7,377 bases of DNA, taken from positions 1 through 7,377 of the forward strand of contig JADFUO010000030.1 in assembly GCA_015222115.1 (NCBI GenBank). Direction: 5' to 3'. This DNA is from Bacteroidota bacterium. GTDB lineage: Bacteria; Bacteroidota; Bacteroidia; Bacteroidales; JADFUO01. A model generated the notes under the pieces. That model saw nothing but the letters and a program-made list of their open reading frames with translations. It made no database searches and was not told the DNA's origin. Each line of letters opens with the position of its first letter. Positions within the stretch are counted from its first letter, which is position 1. This document shows, in pieces, positions 1-6,574 of this stretch. The position numbers and the translations under genes are program-made.

Positions 1-16
1 ATTCTTTAACTTTTAT

Positions 17-30
17 CCTTCTGCCTTCTG
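17..30. repeat. two tandem copies of a 7-bp unit
   Basis: Two perfect adjacent copies of CCTTCTG. The unit is closely related to the CTTCYGT unit of the larger array at 121-160, so both stretches may be parts of one repeat-rich intergenic element. No function is visible. Confidence 0.5.
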
Positions 31-34
31 TTTT

Positions 35-55
35 CCCGATTCGTTCCTCATCGGG
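35..55. repeat. perfect inverted repeat, 6-bp stem, 9-base loop
   Basis: CCCGAT at 35-40 is exactly complementary to ATCGGG at 50-55, with a 9-base spacer. It lies downstream of the sensor-kinase gene on the minus strand. Neither side carries a clear run of T, so it is not a textbook intrinsic terminator, although it could still stabilise or end the kinase mRNA. Its place between two runs of 7-bp repeats suggests a dispersed intergenic element. Confidence 0.5.
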
Positions 56-120
56 ATTAATTCTACTAAATAATTTTAATTCACCTTCGGTTCTTAAAAT
101 TATAGTCTCATTTAATCTCT

Positions 121-160
121 CTTCCGTCTTCTGTCTTCTGTCTTCTGTCTTCCGTCTTCT
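121..160. repeat. heptanucleotide tandem array (CTTCYGT)n
   Basis: Five full copies plus five bases of a 7-bp unit: CTTCCGT, CTTCTGT three times, CTTCCGT, CTTCT. The only variation is C/T at position 5 of the unit. Read on the minus strand this is a GAAGACR repeat beginning directly at the stop codon of the sensor kinase (TAG, 161-159), so it lies in the 3' untranslated region of that gene. Changes in copy number would not alter the protein. The unit is not a multiple of three, which argues against it being a coding repeat. Confidence 0.85.
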
Positions 161-2381
161 ACAGTTTAGGTAATGAGATTTTCATAATTGTGTGTTTGTT
201 CAACTTGGTTTCCACATTAATATCACCTTTCATTTCTTTTAAAATACCATAAATTATTGATAATCCCAGTCCGGTTCCAACTTCGGATTTTTTAGTTGTA
301 AAAAATGGGTCAAATATTTTAATTAGATCATTTTCAGGGATTCCGATACCGTTATCTTCAATATTTATAAATAGATTATTTTTATTTTCATAAGTTTTGA
401 TTTTAATCTGTTTTTGATAGGATACATCATTAATTGTATTTTCTTTTTCATCAATAGCGTATTTTGCATTTGACAGTATATTTAAAATTACCTGTTCAAG
501 TTTGTATTTATTACCATAAGTATAACAATCTTTACAATTTAAACTTATAGTGCATTTTACATTATGATTTTTATATTGAGTCTTAACCATTGAAAGTGCA
601 TTATTAATAACCTCATTAATATTGACTTTTTCAAAATCAGTTAAATCCTGATCTCTTGAGAATACTCTAATATGATTTATAATGTTTCTGATTCTTTCAA
701 TATCTTCGAATAATTTATTAAATTTTGTACTCAGGTACTCTTCGGTAACTTCATTGTTTTTTGATTTAATTAATATATTATCCAATCCCATTGAGATTCC
801 GACTAATGGCTGGTTGATTTCATGGGCAATTCCGGCAGCCAGTTCACCTAAGGATTCAAGTTTTGATTTTTGAATTAATAATTGTTGTTGAAATTCAATT
901 TTTTTTAATTCTTCTTTTACTCTTTTTTCAAGATGTTTATTAAGTTCCTTTAATTCTTCGGCAGTTTTTTTTCTGGTTGTTATATCGGTTAAGAACGTTA
1001 ATACGGCAGGTTCGCCTTCCCATGAAGTAACATTTGATTTTATTTCATACCATTTTTCATTACCTTTTTTATCAAATGCTTTAATATCATACCTGTCAAT
1101 TACTTTTTCACCTTTTAGTCTTTTTTTATGATTAGTTAATACTAATTCCCTATAGTCAGGATGGATAAAATCAATAAAAGGCTTTGAAATTGCTTCTTTG
1201 GGCATGAATCCTGTTATTTCATATATTTTAGGGTTAATAAAATTAATTATTCCGTTAACAGTTAACAGAATACCATCATTGGCATTTTCAAATATCTGCC
1301 GATAATTTTCCTCGCTTTCCCTAAGTTTAATTTCCGTGCATATGTGTTCCGAGATTTCTTCTTGCAGGTCTTCGGTTCGCTCTTCAACTCTTTTCTCAAG
1401 TTCAGCATTTAGTTTTTTGAGCTTTTCTACCACTTCTCCACGATGAATTGCTGCTCCGAAAATATCGGCTGCTGTATTAAGTGCTTTTAGTTCGGATGAT
1501 GTCCATATTCTTTGTGTTTTGCAATCATCAAAACCGATAAAGCCCCACCCTAATTTATCTACAAAAATCGGAACAACAACAATTGACAGAATATACTGGG
1601 AAGAAAGAATTTCTTGTTCGCTTTCGGGAAAATCTTTAACTAATCCATAAATTGGATTACCTTTTGAAAATTCATCTACCCATCTTTCAAATCCGCCATC
1701 CAAAATTGGAAAATCCTGAAGTTCGGGATTGTCAATTTCGGGTTTGGTGTTTTTGGCAACCCATTCAAATTTTTGACTTGTAGTTATTCTGTTATTATAG
1801 ATATTATTTTTAAAAATATAGACCCTGCTTACTTCACTTGCTTCTCCCAAACGTTGTAGTACTTTTTTTATAGTTTCTTTTTCGTAATTTATTTTCAGAA
1901 ATTGTTCTGATGCAAAATTAACAGCCTTTAATATTGCCTCACTTCGTTTTAGTGCCTTTTCTGCTTTTCGTCGTTGTACTTCCTGATATTTAACTCTTTT
2001 TTCCAGAATGGCTGCTTGAGCAAGTTCATTTATTAATGAAAACAATTGCTTATTATCAACAGGTTTTAACAGAAATCCTTGAACTCCATATTTAATTGCC
2101 TGCATAAAGTATTCAGTCTGGCCATAAGCAGACATTATAACAATTTTAATGTTCTGATCTTTAGCCTTGATTTTTCTGACCATTTCCAGCCCGCTCATTA
2201 CAGGCATTTTAATGTCAGTAATAATTAAATCAGGTTTGTGTTTTTCATAAAGATTATATCCTTCTTCACCATTTTCACCAACATATAATTTATTTATCCT
2301 GTCACTTAATATTTTAGTATAAATTGATCGCAGGATTTTTTCATCTTCAACATATAAAACCTTGATATCTAACTTTTTCAT
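159..2381 (-). CDS. cytoplasmic hybrid sensor kinase: receiver-GAF-PAS-histidine kinase
   Basis: This 740-residue protein carries a receiver domain at its N-terminus and a histidine kinase at its C-terminus. From the chosen ATG: receiver at about 4-125 with acidic residues E12/D13, phosphoacceptor D56, S84 and K106 (LLKPVD); a charged coiled coil; a GAF-like domain at about 165-315; a second coiled coil to about 355; a PAS domain at about 357-470; then HisKA with catalytic H520 (GIAHEINQPL), N box near N634-N638, G1 box DNGIGIP at 676, F box FDPFF and G2 box GTGLGL at 702-707. All catalytic boxes look intact. No membrane segment or signal peptide is seen, so it should act in the cytoplasm, modulated by phosphorylation of its receiver and by GAF/PAS ligands. 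The frame also opens at a TTG 16 codons upstream (2429), but a TAnnTTTG promoter element at 2438-2445 would put transcription start almost on that TTG, favouring the ATG. No output regulator is adjacent. The signal is unknown. Confidence 0.93.
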   Translation of the reverse strand: MKKLDIKVLYVEDEKILRSIYTKILSDRINKLYVGENGEEGYNLYEKHKPDLIITDIKMPVMSGLEMVRKIKAKDQNIKIVIMSAYGQTEYFMQAIKYGVQGFLLKPVDNKQLFSLINELAQAAILEKRVKYQEVQRRKAEKALKRSEAILKAVNFASEQFLKINYEKETIKKVLQRLGEASEVSRVYIFKNNIYNNRITTSQKFEWVAKNTKPEIDNPELQDFPILDGGFERWVDEFSKGNPIYGLVKDFPESEQEILSSQYILSIVVVPIFVDKLGWGFIGFDDCKTQRIWTSSELKALNTAADIFGAAIHRGEVVEKLKKLNAELEKRVEERTEDLQEEISEHICTEIKLRESEENYRQIFENANDGILLTVNGIINFINPKIYEITGFMPKEAISKPFIDFIHPDYRELVLTNHKKRLKGEKVIDRYDIKAFDKKGNEKWYEIKSNVTSWEGEPAVLTFLTDITTRKKTAEELKELNKHLEKRVKEELKKIEFQQQLLIQKSKLESLGELAAGIAHEINQPLVGISMGLDNILIKSKNNEVTEEYLSTKFNKLFEDIERIRNIINHIRVFSRDQDLTDFEKVNINEVINNALSMVKTQYKNHNVKCTISLNCKDCYTYGNKYKLEQVILNILSNAKYAIDEKENTINDVSYQKQIKIKTYENKNNLFINIEDNGIGIPENDLIKIFDPFFTTKKSEVGTGLGLSIIYGILKEMKGDINVETKLNKHTIMKISLPKL

Positions 2382-2437
2382 ATTTATAAAATTTGATATT
2401 GGGGGATTGATCAAATAATGCAGTTTCAAAATTTTAA

Positions 2438-2445
2438 CAAAAGTA
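2438..2445 (-). promoter_or_regulatory. putative -7 promoter element of the sensor kinase
   Basis: On the minus strand the bases read TACTTTTG, matching the Bacteroidota -7 consensus TAnnTTTG. A good -33 TTTG element is not visible at the usual spacing. Transcription would start near 2432, giving a leader of about 50 bases to the ATG at 2381. Confidence 0.4.
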
Positions 2446-2474
2446 TAAAAAATTAAAATAGGAAAGGTTAAAAT

Positions 2475-2657
2475 CTATTGATACCGAATCGGTTTCCTGA
2501 ATCCCCTGCTTGAATTCCACCATTTAACAGGGTCATAACTTAAATCCTTTCTTGCAATTAAACAAACAACAAAAATGAAACAAATTAGTATTAACAGCTT
2601 TCAAAGAAATGTTGTTGACCTGCGTTTTTTGTAAGTTATAAGTTTGAATTTTCCCAT
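2475..2657 (-). pseudogene. possible decayed small membrane-protein gene with an in-frame TGA
   Basis: From ATG at 2657 to TAG at 2475-2477 the minus strand can be read as 60 codons with a single interruption, TGA at 2601-2603 (codon 19). Before it lies a short basic segment (MGKFKLITYKKRRSTTFL). After it comes a hydrophobic stretch (KLLILICFIFVVCLIA) that could span a membrane, then a basic, aromatic tail with YDPVKWW and GFRKPIRYQ. TGA is a genuine stop in this genome, because both junctions of the neighbouring operon end in it, so this is not an alternative code. It could be a recently inactivated single-pass membrane protein, a sequencing error, or chance. I do not recognise the family, and no promoter element was found upstream. 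Confidence 0.25.
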
Positions 2658-2733
2658 TAATTAAATCAATAATATATTTTGGTAAAATAGTATTTTTTCT
2701 TAAAATTAACCCGCCTATTGTAAAATATTATTA

Positions 2734-2741
2734 TAATTTTG
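2734..2741 (+). promoter_or_regulatory. putative -7 promoter element of the three-gene operon
   Basis: TAATTTTG matches the Bacteroidota -7 consensus TAnnTTTG. It lies 46 bp before the ATG at 2788, implying a leader of about 40 bases. No convincing TTTG is seen at the -33 position. It is the only strict match in the 100 bp upstream of the operon. Confidence 0.45.
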
Positions 2742-2787
2742 CATTTTTTTAGAAATTCAATAATTATTTAATATTTAATTTCTTATT

Positions 2788-2985
2788 ATGAAACAATTAA
2801 AATACTTCGCTTTATTAATGTTCTTCTTGTTTGCATTAGATGCAAGTGCCTATCTTGATCCTGGTACAGGAAGTTTAATAATTCAGGCATTAATTGCAGG
2901 TTTTGTTGGCGCAGCTTTTGTTATTAAAATTTACTATAAGAAAATTAAAGATTTTTTTGCAAATATATTCTCGAAAAAGAAATGA
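2788..2985 (+). CDS. small membrane protein with YLDPGTGS motif
   Basis: A 65-residue protein with a hydrophobic N-terminus (residues 4-20) ending in ASA, which could be a signal-peptidase site after residue 21. The motif YLDPGTGS follows at 22-29, then a second hydrophobic segment (about 30-48) and a strongly basic tail (KIYYKKIKDFF and a final KKK) expected to face the cytoplasm. As I recall it, this arrangement is typical of a small conserved family found next to methyltransferase and sulfatase-like genes in envelope or exopolysaccharide loci; its biochemical role is unknown. It is the first gene of the operon: its TGA overlaps the ATG of the next gene by 4 bp. The start is the only plausible ATG and sits in A/T-rich sequence without a Shine-Dalgarno site, as is normal for this phylum. 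It may be an accessory subunit or anchor for the two enzymes downstream. Confidence 0.85.
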   Translation: MKQLKYFALLMFFLFALDASAYLDPGTGSLIIQALIAGFVGAAFVIKIYYKKIKDFFANIFSKKK

Positions 2986-4361
2986 AATCAGAAGAAAAGC
3001 AGAATATCGCAGGCTCTTTCAGAGACCCAAGTGGTTTTTTGTTTAAAGAAAATGGTAAAATTTATCGCAGGATAAATAAAGTCTATGCTGATGATTATGA
3101 ACAATTAATGTTTTCGGGACTATATAACAAGCTTGTAGAAAACCATTTATTAATACCTCATATTGAAACGGAATTTAAAAGCGCAGATAATGATTTGCTT
3201 TATAAAATTATCCAACCCGAATTAGTTCAATTTATTTCCTATCCTTACGAATGGTCATTCAGCCAGTTGAAAGATGCTGCCCTGACAACCCTGAATATCC
3301 AGAAAATTGCAATGGAGCATGGAATGTCATTAAAAGACAGCACTGCATATAACATACAATTCTGGAACGGAAAACCTGTTTTGATTGACACTCTCTCGTT
3401 TGAAAAATATAAAGAGGGCGAACCATGGGTAGCATACAAACAATTTTGTCAGCATTTTTTATTACCTCTTGTTTTAATGAGTTATACTGATATCAGATTG
3501 AGTCAGTTATTTCGTATTTATATTGACGGAATCCCATTAGACCTCGGAGCAAAATTGTTGCCTCGAAAAACACGTTTTAAATTTTCAATATTTGCTCATA
3601 TTCATCTTCATGCAAAATCACAAAAAAAATATGAGGATAAAGCAATAGAAAAGAGAAGCCGCATAAGTAAATTCAAATTACTGGCTTTGATTGATAGTCT
3701 TGAAACGACAGTTAAAAATCTTAAATGGAATCCGAAAGGAACAGAATGGGCTGATTATTATGATATAACCAATTATTCTTCGGATGCTTTTAAGTGCAAA
3801 AAAAATTATATTGAAGAATTTCTAAAATCAATTAATCCTGCCTCTGTCTGGGATTTAGGTGCTAATACCGGAATATTCAGCAGAATTGCCTCAGAAAAAA
3901 ATATACCAACTATTTCGTTTGATGTTGACCCTGCTGCAGTTGAAAAAAATTATCAAATATGCAAGGAAAAAAATGAAACCAATATTTTGCCGCTGGTTCT
4001 TGATCTTACAAATCCGAGTGGAGGTATAGGATGGGCTAATCAGGAAAGAATGTCATTTATTGAACGAGGACCGGTTGATACTGTTTTTGCTTTGGCATTG
4101 ATACATCATTTAGCTATTTCAAATAACCTTCCGTTAATTAATATTGCTGAATTCTTTAGCAGTATCTGCAAATTCCTGATTATTGAATTTGTTCCTAAAA
4201 GCGACAGCCAGGTTAAAAAATTACTTTTAACAAGAGAAGATATTTTTGATAAGTATGATAAAGAAAATTTTGAAAAAGATTTTGATAATTATTTTAATAT
4301 CCGGAAATACCTGAAAATTGAGGGTTCTGAAAGATATTTATATTTAATGGAAAAGAAATGA
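2982..4361 (+). CDS. kinase-like domain fused to class I SAM-dependent methyltransferase
   Basis: A 459-residue soluble protein in two parts. The C-terminal half (about 270-459) is a class I methyltransferase: motif I VWDLGANTGIF with D291, G293 and G297, the acidic pair FDVD at 313-316 expected to contact SAM, D341 in motif III, and ALALIHHL at 370-377. The N-terminal half (about 12-215) resembles a small-molecule kinase or aminoglycoside-phosphotransferase fold: LKDSTAYNIQF (D119, N124) followed by VLIDTLSF (D136) has the spacing of a catalytic loop plus metal-binding Asp. It also contains EGEPWVAYKQFCQHFL and LHLHA, which I recall from relatives annotated as NoeA-like methyltransferases. 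That recollection is family knowledge and the kinase assignment is inference. The gene overlaps both neighbours by 4 bp, implying coupled translation. The likely role is modification of a glycan or lipid precursor; the substrate cannot be named. The length is full and nothing looks truncated. Confidence 0.88.
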   Translation: MKSEEKQNIAGSFRDPSGFLFKENGKIYRRINKVYADDYEQLMFSGLYNKLVENHLLIPHIETEFKSADNDLLYKIIQPELVQFISYPYEWSFSQLKDAALTTLNIQKIAMEHGMSLKDSTAYNIQFWNGKPVLIDTLSFEKYKEGEPWVAYKQFCQHFLLPLVLMSYTDIRLSQLFRIYIDGIPLDLGAKLLPRKTRFKFSIFAHIHLHAKSQKKYEDKAIEKRSRISKFKLLALIDSLETTVKNLKWNPKGTEWADYYDITNYSSDAFKCKKNYIEEFLKSINPASVWDLGANTGIFSRIASEKNIPTISFDVDPAAVEKNYQICKEKNETNILPLVLDLTNPSGGIGWANQERMSFIERGPVDTVFALALIHHLAISNNLPLINIAEFFSSICKFLIIEFVPKSDSQVKKLLLTREDIFDKYDKENFEKDFDNYFNIRKYLKIEGSERYLYLMEKK

Positions 4362-5827
4362 AAAAATCTGCTGTAATTCTTCACCCCTTTATATTTGCGG
4401 TTTATCCAATATTATTTTTTTACAGTCATAATATCAGTGAGGAATATTTTAGTTCCACATTTCTCTCTCTCGGCATATCATTGATAGTTTCAATATTTTT
4501 TTGGCTGATATTTAACCTGATTTTAAAAAATATAAGAAAATCTGCAATTGTTGTTACGCTGCTGCTATTTTTCTTCTTTTCTTATGGACGTGTTGTTCAG
4601 CTCTTTGAAGATAAAGAGGATTTGTTATCACCTGCTGCCAATTATGTTCTTATTTCTCTTGTTTTTTTAATTTGGATATTCCTGATAATATTAATAAAAA
4701 GATCAAAAAAGGACTTTAAAATAGCCACAAAAATATTAAACATAATAGCTGTTGTTTTATTGTTTTTAAATGTTATGAACATTGTTTTGTATGAATTAGG
4801 CCGGAAAAAAATACAACTAAGTAAAATAAACGAATCAAAAACCGGTATAACAAACGACAGTGTAATTAAGGAATCCCATCCTGATATTTATTATATTCTT
4901 TTAGATGAATTTGCCAGTTCTTCAACTATTAAGGATATTTTTGATTATGATAATTCAGATTTTGAGAAATTTCTTTTAGATAAAGGATTTTTTATTGCTC
5001 ATGAATCAAAAATTAATACAGTAAAACCATGGACGCCTTTAAGAATGGCATGTATATTAAATATGGAGCAAATTAAATCGAATGAAATTAATCAATGTTA
5101 TAAGTTAATGAAAAACAGCAAGGTTGTTGATATTTTAAAATCAAAAGCTTATACTATTTATAATTTTCCGATGCGCTATTACGAAGAAAAAACTTCGCCT
5201 ATGACCAAGGCAGATTCTACCTTTGGAATTTCGTTTGGAAAATACAAAGGACCTGCTTATAAACTTAGTAATTTCAATAATGAATTGCTAAAGACAACTG
5301 TTTTCAGAAAATTCATTAAAGATTATTACCGGAAGAGTTTGGCAGATGATAAAAAATATGATAATATTTATGCAAATTATATAAGTTTTACCTTTAACAA
5401 GCTTAAAAAAATACCCGAATATCAGAGTCCGAAATTTATTTATGCACATATTGAATGCCCCCACAATCCTTATGTTTTTGATAGAGATGGTAAACGAATA
5501 GGTATAAAATGGGATGGAATGAAGTATTACCTTGATCAATATATTTTTACAACAAAAATAGTAGAAGAAACCATTACTAAGATTCTTGAAAAATCAGTAG
5601 AGCCACCTGTAATTGTTTTACAATCCGACCATGGAACATTTCAAAAGAAAGGGGATAGTAAAGTATGGGTTGGCACTAAGCCCGAACATACACAAAATAT
5701 TTTTAATGCCATTTATTTACCTGGCATTAGTTATGAATTTCTAAATGATTCATTAGTACCTGAAAATACTTTCCGCATAGTATTTAATTCATATTTTAAT
5801 ACAAATTATGAATTGATAGAGAAATAA
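4358..5827 (+). CDS. membrane-anchored alkaline phosphatase/sulfatase-superfamily enzyme
   Basis: A 489-residue protein. The N-terminal 150 residues hold about five hydrophobic helices (roughly 9-23, 33-57, 62-78, 94-114, 125-146), as in LTA-synthase-type phosphoglycerol or phosphoethanolamine transferases. From about 175 comes an extracytoplasmic AlkP-fold domain: PDIYYILLDE (metal ligand D183), YDNSDFEKFLLDKGF, then KPWTPLRMACILNM, where T226 sits at the expected nucleophile position. Later come AHIECPHNPYVFDRDG (357-378 region) and LQSDHG (D424, H425), the second metal-binding motif. A Thr nucleophile fits a transferase or phosphodiesterase better than a formylglycine sulfatase. The NIFNAIYLPG and NTFRIVFNSYF blocks near the end are typical, but the protein stops soon after them and may be about 20 residues shorter than relatives (from memory). 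It is the last gene of the operon, with an ATGA overlap upstream and a convergent gene 14 bp downstream. The substrate is unknown; a cell-surface polymer is most likely. Confidence 0.87.
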   Translation: MKKSAVILHPFIFAVYPILFFYSHNISEEYFSSTFLSLGISLIVSIFFWLIFNLILKNIRKSAIVVTLLLFFFFSYGRVVQLFEDKEDLLSPAANYVLISLVFLIWIFLIILIKRSKKDFKIATKILNIIAVVLLFLNVMNIVLYELGRKKIQLSKINESKTGITNDSVIKESHPDIYYILLDEFASSSTIKDIFDYDNSDFEKFLLDKGFFIAHESKINTVKPWTPLRMACILNMEQIKSNEINQCYKLMKNSKVVDILKSKAYTIYNFPMRYYEEKTSPMTKADSTFGISFGKYKGPAYKLSNFNNELLKTTVFRKFIKDYYRKSLADDKKYDNIYANYISFTFNKLKKIPEYQSPKFIYAHIECPHNPYVFDRDGKRIGIKWDGMKYYLDQYIFTTKIVEETITKILEKSVEPPVIVLQSDHGTFQKKGDSKVWVGTKPEHTQNIFNAIYLPGISYEFLNDSLVPENTFRIVFNSYFNTNYELIEK

Positions 5828-5841
5828 AATATAAAAAGAAA

Positions 5842-6276
5842 CTAATCCTGAATAATTTTTTCTTTCCATCCAATGATTGCTGCCGGCAGTGTATGTGCAA
5901 TATAAAGCAAACATGCTGCAATTACTATATCTATCGGACCCTGCTCTACAATGGCAAAACCATATACAATCACCAGAACGATAATGGTAAAAGCGCTGTA
6001 AGAATACTTAAGCGAATTTAACATAACCTGTAATTGCCTTTCGTCAAGATTTTTATCAGAGGTGTGAGACATTTTCCAAAGCTGTGTTTTGATAAAAACC
6101 TTAATGAAGGAAAAAATAAGCAGTATAAAAAAAGCTGCTTCACAAACTATAACAAATACGGGCCAGTCATAGTATTTGCCTGTGTAAAAAATGCTTAGAA
6201 TTAAAATAATACTCAGATAATTTATAACTATCCAGAGTTTTCTTTTTTGCTTAGTTTTTGAATCTTTTTGTTTCAT
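5842..6276 (-). CDS. four-helix membrane protein paired with XRE regulator (DUF2178-like)
   Basis: A 144-residue integral membrane protein: a basic N-terminus, two hydrophobic segments (about 14-33 and 38-62), a polar cytoplasmic-looking loop with the motif LDERQLQV at 77-84, and two more segments (about 92-111 and 114-136). Four helices with a conserved DER loop placed directly after an XRE regulator is the layout of DUF2178-type two-gene cassettes; the assignment to that family is tentative. The start ATG (6276) lies one base after the regulator's stop codon and is preceded by AGGAGA at 6285-6290 on the minus strand, a real Shine-Dalgarno site inside the end of the regulator gene and uncommon for this phylum, so the two are co-translated. 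It may sense or respond to membrane state, or be the protein whose amount the regulator controls. Its 3' end faces the operon end 14 bp away with no visible hairpin terminator. Confidence 0.8.
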   Translation of the reverse strand: MKQKDSKTKQKRKLWIVINYLSIILILSIFYTGKYYDWPVFVIVCEAAFFILLIFSFIKVFIKTQLWKMSHTSDKNLDERQLQVMLNSLKYSYSAFTIIVLVIVYGFAIVEQGPIDIVIAACLLYIAHTLPAAIIGWKEKIIQD

Positions 6277-6277
6277 T

Positions 6278-6541
6278 TTATTGTTCTCCTATTTTATTTT
6301 TAAGTTCGATAATTTCTTCGATCAATGGTTTTAAGGGTTTGGTCGAAAATATAAGCTCAATAGGCAGTTCGAAATATTCACTTATTTTAAAAGCCAGATC
6401 AAGGCTCGGATTGTACTCTTCCCTTTCTAAGTATCCTACCGTTTGAAAATTCACACCGATTATTTCAGCTAATTCTTTCCTCGAAATATTTCTTTCTTTC
6501 CTGAGAACTGCTATTCTGTTGTATAATTTTCGCGATTTCAT
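6278..6541 (-). CDS. XRE/Cro-C1 family helix-turn-helix regulator
   Basis: An 87-residue DNA-binding protein. The helix-turn-helix domain covers about 6-62: NRIAVLRKERNISRKELAEI, then the recognition helix around VNFQTVGYLEREEYNPSLDL, ending with FELPIELIF, the usual signature of this short XRE subfamily. A charged helix (about 68-84) follows and may aid dimerisation. It is the first gene of a two-gene unit with the membrane protein one base downstream. A TAnnTTTG promoter element lies at 6575-6582 and a 14-bp palindrome at 6584-6597, consistent with repression of its own promoter. The start ATG at 6541 gives the full family length and a leader of about 28 bases. Confidence 0.9.
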   Translation of the reverse strand: MKSRKLYNRIAVLRKERNISRKELAEIIGVNFQTVGYLEREEYNPSLDLAFKISEYFELPIELIFSTKPLKPLIEEIIELKNKIGEQ

Positions 6542-6574
6542 AAAACCATGTATATTAAATATAAATTAAAAACG

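Larger units (their letters stand above)
2382..2787. other. divergent intergenic region
   Basis: This 406-bp stretch separates the minus-strand kinase from the plus-strand operon. It holds a promoter-like element for each side (2438-2445 and 2734-2741) and a minus-strand frame interrupted by one stop (2475-2657), annotated separately. A 19-codon plus-strand frame at 2575-2634 overlaps that frame and is not considered a gene. No tRNA, riboswitch or strong terminator was recognised. Confidence 0.6.

Noticed and set aside
682..873. 63-codon plus-strand frame
   Set aside because: It lies antisense within the kinase core of the sensor-kinase gene and mirrors its conserved blocks.
2382..2429. 16-codon N-terminal extension of the sensor kinase from a TTG
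   Set aside because: The extension is not part of the receiver fold and would start only a few bases from the inferred transcription start; the ATG at 2381 sits right before the first receiver strand.
2483..2493. Short palindrome ACCGA-A-TCGGT as an operator
   Set aside because: Only 5-bp arms, not positioned against a promoter element, and inside a possible coding remnant.
2575..2634. 19-codon plus-strand frame starting MKQISINSF
   Set aside because: Very short, no promoter spacing, and it overlaps the more protein-like minus-strand frame.
2475..2657. TGA read as an amino acid (alternative genetic code)
   Set aside because: TGA ends two genes of the adjacent operon at clean ATGA overlaps, so it functions as stop here.
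3245..3439. 64-codon minus-strand frame
   Set aside because: Antisense to the well-supported kinase-like/methyltransferase gene; no family resemblance.
5288..5539. 83-codon minus-strand frame
   Set aside because: Antisense to the catalytic domain of the AlkP-type enzyme; its apparent hydrophobicity follows from AT-rich codons.
5828..5841. Bidirectional terminator between the convergent genes
   Set aside because: The 14-bp gap and adjoining bases show no stem-loop.
6258..6446. 62-codon plus-strand frame
   Set aside because: Antisense to the XRE regulator, whose domain signature is clear.
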